Source: Protula sp. h YS-2021 | Lineage: Eukaryota > Annelida > Polychaeta > Sabellida > Serpulidae | Direction: 5' to 3' | Assembly: GCA_949752745.1 (NCBI GenBank) | Contig: OX457027.1 | Location: forward strand, 76,563,214 to 76,627,213 | Length of the DNA: 64,000 nt | Shown here: one piece after another, positions 27,620 to 39,292 of the stretch | How the letters are laid out: each line of letters starts with the position of its first letter | Numbering within the stretch: position 1 is the stretch's first letter | Notes under the pieces: model-generated | Told to the model about the DNA's origin: nothing | The model's database searches: none | The model's input: the letters and a program-made list of their open reading frames with translations, nothing else | Program-made: the position numbers and the translations under genes

Positions 27620-30016
27620 ATGACAATGTACGAACATCAGTATTTCAACATGGAGGATGACGATAAGGACAGTATCTGCAACGAGCTGGTCTATCCGCCG
27701 GTAGATGGCGGTTTTTACAGCGACGCTGAGTACCAGAGTCCGGGTCTTAATCTGGATCAATCCAGGGCTGTCAAAGGACTGTTTAATCCCATAGCGGTAC
27801 CAGAAAGTGCTAATAAACAAGAAGTCTCCAAAGTGCGCAGAAGTGTGTCACATAAGCATTGTGCAAACACTGGCGTGGATCGGCACCCGCAGAGAGTGTT
27901 GACGAATAAAGCATTTGAAAAGACAGTGAAAAACATTGACTCTCATTCAAATAAACAGCATTTTACCCCCTCTGCGAATAAGGCCACGAGACAACAACAG
28001 TTGTCACAAGACAGCCGTTCCCAAAGGCACTCCAGAATGAAGCCTTATTTCGAGAATAGCGGATTCTTCTACATACCTTCAACCAATTCCCTAACACCGC
28101 CTAAAAACCCAAGCCCCAATATAGAGGGGTTCACCAAGGAAGAAAACATTTCGCCAGTGACAATCTCCAGCGGGTACAGCAGTGATAAGGAGGAGGCGCT
28201 CAGGCAACTGGATCTGGATTATGCTTCGGATGACAATCCATCCCCAATGCAGAAGGTGCAGCCCCAGCTGTCACCGATTCGCTCTCGCCATTGTGTAACC
28301 AATAAAGACGGCTATGCCATCAAACCTGATGAATTATATGATGAAAGCATGTATTGCGACGCCAGCGGATGCTATGAAGAGGGCTTGTTTCACACCATTA
28401 GCGGCAACAGCAACACGTTAGGGCAGCATGTGGCGAGTAATTTGGAAACTAGAGGGGTGCCACAAAGAGCACAAAGTTGCAAGAAATCAAAGGATATTCA
28501 CTACAATAGAAGAAACAGTATTGCCGTGAACCCTTCACACGCAAACTCGTTAAAAGAGGTCAAGCAATCATTGTCAAACCTTGCCATTAAGTCAAGTGAC
28601 TGCCCCAAAGCTAGCCTTTCCACGGCGCAAGTGACCTCCAACAGATGCAAAACTATGAAGAGACCCGTTTCTACGACTTCAAATGTCTCGGTTAAAGACA
28701 TTGAGAAATTACCGGAGATGTTGCCAGCCGGAGTTCGGACATCGTTCACGACCTCGTCTGGGATCCTGATGGCTCCGGAAGCGTCCGCCCACTGCGGTCG
28801 CTGTTTTTCGTTCACTACCTCGCCCGTTATCAAAAGTCCCTCCCCGGACCTTTCGCATTTCCGTGTCAGTGAAGACTCAGCATTTCGTCCAGTGAAAACT
28901 TCTTCGGCAAGAAGTAATAGCACGCCTCCACGCCACCACTTCGTGACGTCATCACTGGAGCTGTTTCGCCAGGGAGGAGATGATGAGCATCAATACATGA
29001 GTATGAGTGGTGATGGCATCAGTAGACAAAACTGTCCACAGTTGTTTGCATCACCAAGTGGATCTCGCGTCACAAGCTTGTCCTCTGACTCGGGAAGAGG
29101 AAGTGCGTCATCCTTTGATCTTGCCTTAAATGACCTTCCGCCGTTAAGCCACGAAGCGAGTGTGTTCTCCAATGGCAGCAGTATTTCTCACGAAGCTTTT
29201 CCCATATACCAAGACATTACCAAAGAACAGGTATATGAAACAGTGCCGGAACCACGTGGTGAGCGCTATTGTGATGTCACAATACATTCAACACCACCGA
29301 AACTTCCAAAACGAAACGCAAGATCTGTGCACAGTACGCCACGCTCGACGAGAAAGACATCGACTCTAGTCAAATATGAAGACATAGTAAAGCCACAGGA
29401 TATTGTCGACCCGTCAGCGATGCATATGTACACAGTGGCCGATGTGCTGAAAAGTGTAGACAGATTATCGTCCGATATTCCCAAGCAGTCTAATGAAATG
29501 TGTATCCACGATGACTATGCCCATTTTGTGTTCGGCGATTCGACACGGAGGAGCTCGCTGCAGAGATCCTCCTCTCATAGTAAACTCAGAGATGGACAAC
29601 TTGAACTCAGAATTACGTCACCGGAGAGCAAACGGCATAATGACTCATTCGATAGGAGATGCGTCTCAAGTCCCCGAGTGGCCCCAAGCAACCTGACCCT
29701 GCCTCTTCGGCCTCGCCAGAATACTGCTTGCGAGGCGCAGACGAAACGACTACCCAAAATAAAAGACGCACTAAACGCCAATTGTAACTCTCCGTGCTTG
29801 AAAAACAAATTGAAAGCAATACAGTCACGTGATCACAAACACTGTACTGAGCCAGTGAAGGGACGACAATCGTTAAAATCGCTTCCAAGCAGAACAGCAT
29901 CTTGTGTGGGAGACCGAACTCGCTCGCATTCACTGTCAAGGTCACAAGTCCGGACTGCGACCGATTCCACAATCGCGTGGAGTCCCAGAGATAACCTAAA
30001 GGAAGTCTACTGTTAA
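27620..30016 (+). CDS. 798-aa Ser-rich disordered protein, adaptor-like motifs
   Basis: Single uninterrupted ORF, far longer than expected by chance here and clearly GC-richer than its flanks. An in-frame TAA (27617-27619) directly precedes the first ATG. Met3 (ATG 27626, A at -3) has better start context than Met1. There is no signal peptide, membrane segment or recognisable folded domain. The protein is rich in Ser, Pro, Arg and His. Visible short motifs: SDSGRGSASS (489-498); tyrosines in acidic or hydrophobic context at 539 (VYETVP), 550 (RYCDV) and 586 (KYEDI); a PxxPxR-type SH3 ligand KLPKR (561-565); basic Ser clusters (642-656, 764-776); and a C-terminal EVYC. By inference it is an intracellular scaffold or signalling adaptor. 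The family is unrecognised. It could be single-exon or the last coding exon of a gene with upstream 5' UTR exons. ATTAAA at about 30027 is a candidate poly(A) signal. Confidence 0.85.
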   Translation: MTMYEHQYFNMEDDDKDSICNELVYPPVDGGFYSDAEYQSPGLNLDQSRAVKGLFNPIAVPESANKQEVSKVRRSVSHKHCANTGVDRHPQRVLTNKAFEKTVKNIDSHSNKQHFTPSANKATRQQQLSQDSRSQRHSRMKPYFENSGFFYIPSTNSLTPPKNPSPNIEGFTKEENISPVTISSGYSSDKEEALRQLDLDYASDDNPSPMQKVQPQLSPIRSRHCVTNKDGYAIKPDELYDESMYCDASGCYEEGLFHTISGNSNTLGQHVASNLETRGVPQRAQSCKKSKDIHYNRRNSIAVNPSHANSLKEVKQSLSNLAIKSSDCPKASLSTAQVTSNRCKTMKRPVSTTSNVSVKDIEKLPEMLPAGVRTSFTTSSGILMAPEASAHCGRCFSFTTSPVIKSPSPDLSHFRVSEDSAFRPVKTSSARSNSTPPRHHFVTSSLELFRQGGDDEHQYMSMSGDGISRQNCPQLFASPSGSRVTSLSSDSGRGSASSFDLALNDLPPLSHEASVFSNGSSISHEAFPIYQDITKEQVYETVPEPRGERYCDVTIHSTPPKLPKRNARSVHSTPRSTRKTSTLVKYEDIVKPQDIVDPSAMHMYTVADVLKSVDRLSSDIPKQSNEMCIHDDYAHFVFGDSTRRSSLQRSSSHSKLRDGQLELRITSPESKRHNDSFDRRCVSSPRVAPSNLTLPLRPRQNTACEAQTKRLPKIKDALNANCNSPCLKNKLKAIQSRDHKHCTEPVKGRQSLKSLPSRTASCVGDRTRSHSLSRSQVRTATDSTIAWSPRDNLKEVYC

Positions 30017-32194
30017 ATCAATATATATTAAATTATTTGTTTAGCAAATACATCACATATAGCATTTGATCTTAGATAAATTGTAGATTAGTTAAGAGAG
30101 GTGTTAAACCCGTACGATTGTATATAACTGTAAGTGTAGTTATTTATTCGTCTGTACTTTTGGATAACCACAATTTGCTGCGATTATGCATAACAACTGT
30201 TGCTGATGACTTCACCCCTTTTTCAATCCCCAAACCTTGTTTTATTCTTAGATATATATATAGAGAGATTGTAAACTTGAGGTTTAAGTCAACAGAATGG
30301 AATCTGATATATTATAAAACAGACTTGTGGTTTTTAAAACTTGTGTACTATTCACATTTGATGTTTGAAACTCAGATCAGACGGATAGCTCTATCTTATA
30401 AACAAAACATGTCAGACACGTAACATAGTGTGATCAGCTACAAAAAGTTAATTAGATATTCCCGCGGACAACAACAAAAAAGCGTAACCATATAATATGT
30501 AATTTATTTTCTAAAGGAAATACATCTGTAGTGCGTTTAACTCCCAACTATACTAAAGTAGAAAATGTGTGTGTCTAAGAGTTGTGGGGGTTTTTACCTA
30601 GTATTGCGGTTTTTATCTGAGGGCCGCAGACAGTATTACTTTAGAAGTTTACATTACTGTCGATTTCAATTCAATTCGATTCGCTAACCAAATATAAAGT
30701 GTCTACGACTCAAGTAAATTTGTATGTAGGAGAACAATGACTTCTCTGTTTATTTCTCTCTCTGTCTTAGTTCAGATTGTGAAATCGTGTGATCAGCTGC
30801 CGTATAATAACGTATTGTTCGCCATCCAGCTGTGTGTATTTTGCTAAGATCCAGGGCAATTTTCACAGATTTTTTATCGTTTATCTGAAGGAATCTGACG
30901 TAAGATATTCTTACCCGCTCCTGCATTATGCGGATTCATAGCATAGCTGAGTCCTAATGGTTCCCCAAAACTATTGATACATACTGTCAAAATTTGAACA
31001 TACATATTTCCGTTAAATAAAAAATAAAAAATATCGGCAACGATATACACAGCTAATACATTTACGCCATGCAATCTTACACATTCTATATAATTTAGAC
31101 ACCACCGATTTTTTGTTCTTATTTGTTGAATAGGGAAACGTTTAAAGTTGAGAAGTCTACAGTAGTACAATAAGTGCTAATAACAGACAAGGCTGTCAAC
31201 AAACCACAATCTGTGTGCAGGGGGTAGTTCCTGAGCTCGTAAGCAACAAAGTACCTGTCTATTAAGTTTATAGGTTTAAAATATTTGCTCACTCGTTCGT
31301 GTAAAAACGTCTATTTCGAGTGTTTTTGGTTTACTGTAATAGGAGATATTTAACTTTTGGATGAAGTCACATTTCAGTGCTGTGTTTGTTGGTATTATAG
31401 AGAGGTCAATTATTAAAGGCCATTCGGTACAATAGCTTCAAATAAAAACCGAGGCAATTTCTGACTCGATCAAGGAGTTTGATTTTTCCTTCATTGATAC
31501 AAGAAAAGCCATTCTATGCATGGGGTGTAAATCGTTTTATTCTTTGGATTGGTTGATGAAATAAACGTCGTTTGAAGTCAGCTGCGCTTTACAGCAGCAT
31601 AAAGCAAAGACTGATTTCACGCTCAGAGGCTTTTGTAGCGATAATCACAGACCATATATATATTGTTCTGTCACAAAAGAAAAATAAAATAAAAGATAAA
31701 TATGAAAATAAGAACGGTATTTGTTGTGGTTTTAATTTTGTGTTTGCTTATCAAGTAACTCACCTAGCAATTACTTCTATGCTTAGATAATTACTTCAAT
31801 ACAACACATGTGCTTATAATTATAGTAATAGTGCCACAATGATAGCTGTTATTACCATCTCTTTTAGTTCAATACAAAAATAAAGAGATATGTTGACAGT
31901 TTGTTATTTTAATTTTCAAATACAAAAAGAAATGAAGCAAATTGTGTAGATACTAGCCCTAACATGAGCATATATGAATGCCCTGAAGTGTTCAAAGAAT
32001 CACAAAAAGAAACACTTAAAACTTCAATTGATATAATTAACATGTTATTACAGAGTGCTACCAGCAAAAAAATAACTATAGCATTAGTTAACAAAACCTA
32101 CTTCTAAATATGTCGCAAAAGATGTCTAAACTGATACAATTGCCATTAGTCATACATTAAGGCAGACACAGGTTCTTAAACGACTGAACTAATC
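30017..32194. other. 3' flank and spacer
   Basis: AT-rich. Besides ATTAAA near 30027, AATAAA words occur near 31016. The 3' UTR end cannot be set from sequence alone. No other gene supported. Confidence 0.35.
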
Positions 32195-32362
32195 ATGGAA
32201 ATGACACCAAAACTCAAGCCTTTGAACATCAACGCCGTACTTCCCGACAGCTTACAATTCTTCAAAGCCGCCAACCTGTACAAATATGGAAGTGTCTCGA
32301 ACATTAAAAAAACATTAATAAGGAGCTGGCGAGGGCCATGGCAAAGGGAAAAACTTCTTTAG
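32195..32362 (+). CDS. 55-codon ORF, protein-like, unknown
   Basis: Opens with MEMTPKLKPLNINAVL, continues DSLQFFKAANLYKYGSV and ends with SWRGPWQREKLL before TAG. Composition is more protein-like than neighbouring AT-rich frames, and an upstream in-frame TAA makes it self-contained. It has no recognised family and no splice support. The opposite strand is also open after a possible acceptor (TTTGTACAG), so this may be chance. Confidence 0.13.
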   Translation: MEMTPKLKPLNINAVLPDSLQFFKAANLYKYGSVSNIKKTLIRSWRGPWQREKLL

Positions 32363-34650
32363 GTATCTGGTGGTTTCGAACCAAAGCTTTTAATCCTTTG
32401 AAGTACATCTGTTTCCTTCTTGGAACCCGTTTTATTTTTGCCCCCTCGAACCTCACCGTGTAAAATTCACAGAGTGAGATAAAACTAAGAACTAAATTAA
32501 AGTTTCAGACTGAATATTAAACAGGTAATTTATATATGCGTCTAAACAGGGAAAATCCTTCGAAATAAGTAGCCCAAAAAATCACAAAACTGATTTTCCA
32601 GTGAATGGATTAACTATATTCTTTTGATAGAACAAATACTTCAACAGCATTCCTACGTATCTGTTTTTATTAACTTAAGTGAAGTACAGAATGTCTATGG
32701 CAAAACTCTGCGCAGCTTTTCGCATGACGTCACTGCTGCTTAAGCATAATAAAGACGGTTTCAGGAATGCCTAACCTCTTAATGGTTTTAGCATTTCAAA
32801 GTTGTGCACTAACGCGTTGTAATGAACGCTCTCTCCAAGCAAAATTACTCAATTATGCATTATAATTAGTTCTTGAACAGAAATCCTGTAAAAAGAGGTT
32901 TTTGACTACTTCACCTTCCAAAGCATCCTCCCCACCCTGTAAAAGCACAAACAAATTTCCTTGATTCGAAATGCCTTTAGCCTAAACAGGAAAATGGTAG
33001 TAGGAAGCCTGAACACCTATTGGAGGCAGTTTGAAAAAGCACTTCAAAATCGCATTTTTTCTTGAACAAAAAAAAAAACAATGCAGAAAATTTTTTTTAC
33101 TATTTTTTTGTGCTTCATGAAGAAATTGTAGCTGAATTTTATTTGAAGGAAGTAATTAAACGACTTGACCTCGAGGACTTGGCATAATAACTTAGCATAA
33201 AATTGTGCAAAAAATCATTTGAGAAGCTAACAGAATTGAAACACACATTGGTACCTTTCGTGTTAACGAAATAAGCAAAACATCTTATAGCCTCCTAGTG
33301 GAAGTGTTAAAAGTTAATGCAGGTCGTTAATGCAATAAAAACAGGGCGATAATTTTTACACGTCCTTCAAAGAATGAAATTTGATCACAGAACCATGAAC
33401 GAGATTAATTTGTGAGGTATTTGAATTGGGCAAATTTTTACTTATTCTTGTGGCCAGCGTTACTTAGAACGCTAAGTACCCATTCACATTTCCAGAGCTT
33501 TAAAACATCGCGTGTCAAGTGCAGTGAATTTAGAAGGCGATTTAAATATCACAATCAGAAAAAATACTCGCCGATATTTTTATTATGATGATATTTGGAG
33601 ACCACAGTGGATGTCAAGATGTTTGTTCACGTGACCAGTCGATAATACGAACAAACTGAATTTCAACAAGCCATTTTAATGTTAATTTCATAATTAAATT
33701 ATTGACTTAATTCCATGTCAACAACTAGATAAAATCTTATGCCTTAGAATCTGAATATTTGCTTAAGAATAACGATAGACGTGATATTTAACGACAGCGA
33801 CAGAAATGTGTGTCATATTCTGATGTAAGCGTTATAAGTTGTTTATAACATGTTCTGAGCATCCTCAAACACAAAAATTAAACAATTGAAAAAAATTAAC
33901 ACCGATAACATCTTGTGCCTAACCCCCACCCATCCCTTCATTCTTCTTTGCTAAGGCTAGACAATCCAACTTTGAAAACCATCACCAATACATTTATAAA
34001 TCCCAACAACATCCTCAGCCACGAAGACTGGAAAATCGATGCTTATGCATGTAAGTAGCTTTTTATACATCAGACAAAGCATCTTTTGATTGCTTCATCA
34101 GACTATTTGCAGTCGTAGCATAATTTCTATGACTGATCAAATGTCGCTAAAAGTCACTTAAAAAATGAAGTGACACATACTAGTTATCGGCACAGGTAAA
34201 TTTTTAGAGCAATATGTTTCGCTGATATCTAGGTTTTCCAAGGTTTACGGGCGTCACTTAACACACACGGTTTTTACACAGTTAACCTGGTGAATATAAT
34301 GGTAATGAGAGTGTTTGCGAACCCGAACAACACTATAATCCATGAGTAACCTGGGGTTAACTACACCAAAAGTCATAAACCAGTCAGGAGAGCAATTCGG
34401 TACATTTCTGCTCGTCAATCTACAGTTTCATTAGTTTCCGGCTGATTCTAATTAATTACTTAATTAATTGAAACGATGGTTTGTAAATCGACAGCTTTGA
34501 TTTGACTAGATTTGGCCGACCTTATTAATAATTTGGAGTTAACGGTGTTCGCTTGAATTATCAATTGTATGATGCTTCAATCTCCGTCAATGGCCCATAG
34601 GCATGGCTAAAACATGTCAACGAAATTCCAAACAATTTTGATTTTATTAG
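32363..34650. other. spacer without recognised gene
   Basis: AT-rich. Read on both strands, nothing convincing. Confidence 0.35.
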
Positions 34651-34883
34651 AACGCACCGTGGTATCGGGAACCTGATATTGACCATGTTAAGATCGAGCG
34701 CATCCATTCCGGTAAAAAGAGAACATCTGAAACAAAAGATATCTCAGGCACTGTTTGATACATGTATGTCGCCTATTTGCATAATAAGACTATACCGTGC
34801 CTGTGCGATAACAGGACAAACAAGAATCGACATGGCTGAGCTGCATGTGGCCAGTACGTGTTGCCTGTATGTAGCACGCCTTT
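34651..34883 (+). CDS. possible exon with strong splice signals
   Basis: A good acceptor (CAATTTTGATTTTATTAG) ends at 34650 and a consensus donor GTAAGTGAG starts at 34884. One frame is open across all 233 bp, with segments MLRSSASIPVKREHLKQK and CIIRLYRACAITGQT. A second frame gives a very protein-like start (APWYREPDIDHVKIERI) but stops near 34760. It could end earlier at a GTAAAA donor near 34712. The two alternatives differ in frame, so the product is uncertain. Neither is recognised. Confidence 0.3.
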
Positions 34884-37618
34884 GTAAGTGAGATCAATCA
34901 ATATTTTCTGGATTTTTTAGTTTTGCTTGAACATATCAAAAGAGCTTTTGTGTGTCTTAGTAATCAAACGCCCCTAAATCATTCCTGTTAGTATCTTCCC
35001 TCTGACTTAGTTCCATTGATTACTGTCAACAATCATCTACTAACCTTTCGAGCTAACTAGAAATCAGCAGTAAAACTACCATGCTTGACCTGTCACGTTA
35101 AGTATATTTTACCGATTTTTATAAAAATAAAGCAGAATTTTAGGCGCGATATTTTCGAATTTATAACGAGAGCTATTGATCCAAGTACTAACCAGGCCAA
35201 ACATTTCATCGTTAAGGCACACGGCCGATCTAAAGCATTAATAATATCTAGAGTAATGATGGTCGACGTCATGCCACTTGAGTGAAGATGGTATGTCTTT
35301 TTATAAATGAATCAATCTTTGAGCAGTAATCTTTTCGATTTAATGGAGATTAGGCCGCACATCCCTTTTAGTTTTAAGACAGAGTTGTTCCCCTCGCTCG
35401 AGTTTGTATGTATTGTACTGAAAGATGTATTGCATAGATTTTCTTTTAATACCGTTTAAAATTCCGTTCATGTAACTCTTCATTCCAAAGTGTTTCATGT
35501 TGCTTAAAAACGAAATATTGGTCTAGTTTTCCCATGATTTTTTTCAGTCCAAATATGAAATAATTGGCTTGGATGTTTTTTTTTTCTAGAGTAGCCAGAA
35601 CTTTGGCTCATTAACATGTTTTAAAGAAGAAGATTGTCTGGTTCACACAAGCCCAGGACTGGTTCTCTTTCTATACAGGAAATTATGCATCACATGAGTA
35701 CTGTCTCCAAAGGTGTCATGTTTCAGCAAGGCATCGGGTAATGTGTTAATTGCTCATAAGCAATTTGTCTACTTCATCTGTTACCACATGCTCAAGCAGT
35801 AAATTAACAAGATCAACATAAACAACGAAAAGAAAATTCATGGTTGTTAACAAATTAAAGCTGTTTAACTTTAAAACACCACTTTTTACCAAGTGCAATA
35901 ACATAAGTAACAACTAAAACCTGGTCTAGAAAAGCCTAGCTGGAGAAAAAATCATCATATTGACGTTTTCGATAATCCACTGAATTGTAAATTCCACGCA
36001 TCTTAATGCTCAAACATGTCTCATTAGCAGAAAAATAAATACTTGAGGCCCAAAGGTAACAAAATACGTGTTGAATGCGTGACATTTTACAATTAGTTTG
36101 ATGTCGTACGATTAGGCATTAAGTTTAGAAACGTGAAACTCTCCGCTGTGAAAAAAATAATAAAACGTAAGTAATGCCTACAGACAATGCAAATCACGCT
36201 TCCTTTGTGTTATACACAAAACTGTTTTCATTAGTTAACCTTCTGAAAATGCATTATAAATGCCATTATATTCCCGATTTTGCAAAATAATAGAACTACA
36301 AATCCCCTTTCAGTATAACTTTTATTCTATAGCCTATTAATAATGATAAATGAATCATTAGTCATTATAATCCTTTAGAATTACAAAGACAGTTGGTATT
36401 TTTCCTGCGATGTGTAGCTGTCGGAAAATAAAGTAACAATACATGGTGCAAAATTGAGACCTTGTAAATAAAGTACTCAGACGGTCATTAGTTGCTCAAG
36501 AATTCTGACAAACAAAACGAATTGGCCTTGAGAGTGAATAGTGTTGTTGTTGATATGATTGTGTCAGAGACAGCAGTGAAGTTCAGGGATCTTTTGACAA
36601 ACATATCAAAAGGTAATGAGGATTTTATATGCCATTTATAATAGTCTTGCGAAGTGCATGAAAATAAGTCAGAATACTGAATCCCATTTGTGAAACAATA
36701 AGAAATATGTTGTCTGTCCGGTGTAGACAGCCCAAATATAATTCAGTCTAGCTACGCTGCTAATGTCACCTACGTGTTTTTAATACACTGGTACCCCCCA
36801 CCGGAAAGTTGCAAAGTGGGCTTGCTTAAACCTTTGTTTCAAACAACTAAGATGCGTGACCCCGATGTGAGAACTAAGTGCCAGGCCGTTTTGTGAACAC
36901 CCCCCCCCGAATTCGGCTTCGAAACGCCTTAAAGCCACACTCTTGTAATTAATCTACACTGTGGTAATCTGTAGTAATTAATCTACACAAATGGAACAGA
37001 AGCTCATAACACTGAAAACATACAAAAACGTTTTTAAAAGTCCAGCCACACGGTTATGCATAAAATGAAGAATTACATCAATTGGCACTATCCACTGTCA
37101 TCTACTTGTAATCACGTAATCGAATGCATATTTTTGACAAATATAGGAATGGCACTGAGAAAATTTTGAGTTTATCTAGACAATGAATAAACATTAAATC
37201 AAACATTTTATTATTTAATAAAAAGACGCTTTGAGACATTTTTAGACTGACACCATGGCGATACAATAATAAAGAGAAGCCAGATCAACTAGACAGAAAG
37301 ATATAAACATATTTCTTTGTACATAACAACCGTTTATTTGCTTCAAGTCAATGACTATCTCTCGATGAACATGGTGTCTGTTTATTTCCTTCCGGCTAGT
37401 CATTAAAACTAAAACGCTGCGAACAACAAAAATCTGCAAGCAGAACAGATACAATTTCAAAATGACAGGTCAACTAGTTTCAACAATGAAGAAATAAAGC
37501 AATCCACAACGGAACTCCAATAAGCAGAGAATAACGCTTTACATACTGAAAATGACATTTTGTGACATACACGGAAATTATTTATCTCAATCAACTGGTG
37601 TGGGACCCATTTGTTCAG
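34884..37618. other. spacer without recognised gene
   Basis: AT-rich, no supported exon. C8 run near 36901. Confidence 0.35.
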
Positions 37619-37704
37619 CTTCGATTCCAGATGCGGCGAGGCATCGATGTTGTCAAACTATTGATAAGATATTGTCCAAAGCGGCGCCTGACCCTCGACC
37701 AAGT
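37619..37704 (+). CDS. possible 86-bp internal exon
   Basis: Acceptor GGGACCCATTTGTTCAG ends at 37618 and donor GTGAGC begins at 37705. The frame starting at the first base reads LRFQMRRGIDVVKLLIRY, then CPKRRLTLDQ, an amphipathic basic peptide. It is GC-richer than its flanks. A second frame is also open. No family was recognised and no neighbouring exon could be joined. Confidence 0.25.
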
Positions 37705-38145
37705 GTGAGCGTTGTTCTGTGGCTGTACATTCTGAGACCGTACCTTTCGATTAAGACAATCCAATAAGTGTTCTAGTAGATTCTACCCGGGGAATATTGT
37801 GTCCAGTCCATTATATGAACATTGTTGTCAGATAATCTTGACAAATTTGTCCTCCATGAGCAGTATGTATGTAAAATAATGGCGCCACTACATCGCTCGT
37901 TTAGATTTTAAATTAAAAATGGAATTTATTAACACATAGTTTTACGCGTTTTTTGTTCATCAGCATACAAAGTAAATTTTTGGAGTGAAAAAACGTAGAG
38001 AAGATTAAAAAAGTATTTTTCTTAGTTAGTAAATTTAACATTTCAAGTAAATTCAACAAAAATTTGGCATAAGTAAAACAACTATTCAGTCCATATTGAA
38101 GAAAAGAAAGAAAGGGTAACCGATAAACCATGAAGAAAATAACAA
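37705..38145. other. AT-rich spacer
   Basis: Nothing seen beyond A/T runs. Confidence 0.35.
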
Positions 38146-39107
38146 CGGTTATACAACGGACTTTACAAGGATTTTAGACAGGGTTTTCAGCTTTTAGTGG
38201 TTGAAAACATTGAAAAAAGAGAAAACAACAGCTGAATTTGCACCAAAGAGCTAAAAGGTTTGGCATGGATAAGTTTCTGTCAAAATACTATCCACCAAAA
38301 ATGTGTGTACTTTTCGCACAGTCTGCAAAAATTGTAATTATTTTTACTTCTTGTTCGTATAACCCAAACGCCTTGGGTTCAAAGTAATTTTATTGAGGTT
38401 TAAATTGATCTTGTATTAAAGGAACCTTACTTTAGAAACTTTTCTATGTACTTAATTCTTTGGCCTACCGTTTTACAAAGTACGGGGTTTCTTAAGAAAA
38501 AATGCTTTAAAATAAATTTCCAAGGAAACGTGTAAATACATATTAGTTGCTCGTCGAACGGTAAATTTTTTTGCAAGAATAACGCATATCGTGACCTTTC
38601 CCAAAGTGTAATATTCATGAACAATGAAGTGTGAAACAGAAAACTAAAATTCATTATCTTGAAGTTATTGAAATATTGACGGATGTTAATAATCTTACCA
38701 CAACAAAAACCTCCTGCCAAAACAGTTTGTGATAACATTTTCATAAAATATCAACTTGAAAATTAGATATGTTGAAAATAGATGCGAGTCTCTGCTCGTG
38801 GTAATAGGCGGCAGGTACTTCAGCTTTATATTCCACTTCTACAATATCAAACGTTCAGACTTTAAGTTTTATGTCACAACTGACGCAATTGACCGATGAC
38901 CTAGTAAAACATGCTATACTGCTATATTTAACTTTCTTTAAATAAATTTAGAGAATTATGTGATCTTATTCAGAATAAGAAGAATAATTCCAAAAAAGGT
39001 TTTATTCCACTTTACGTAAAAGGCCTGGTTACATCAGCAAGATTAATTTCAATCTCGAGTTTATTTTACAATCAATCATGCCAAATGCTGAAAGCTAGAT
39101 TATCTCA

Positions 39108-39206
<99 letters not shown>

Positions 39207-39292
39207 CTGTTGTTTTCTCTTTTTTCAATGTTTTCAACCACTGAAAGCTGAAAACCCTATCTAAAATCCTTGTGAAGTCCGTTGTATAACTG
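38146..39292. mobile_element. inverted pair of a 92-bp repeat, about 1.15 kb apart end to end
   Basis: 38146-38236 (GGTTATACAACGGACTT onward through GGTTGAAAACATTG to AACAACAGCTGAAT) is matched by the reverse complement of 39201-39292 with only a handful of mismatches. The right copy abuts the (AT)46 array on its inner side. The pair could be the ends of one element, or two insertions of a short repeat whose tail can carry (AT)n. The intervening 960 bp has no credible ORF. Confidence 0.6.
39111..39202. repeat. (AT)46 microsatellite
   Basis: 92 bp of uninterrupted AT dinucleotide joined directly to the right copy of the 92-bp inverted repeat. Confidence 0.97.
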
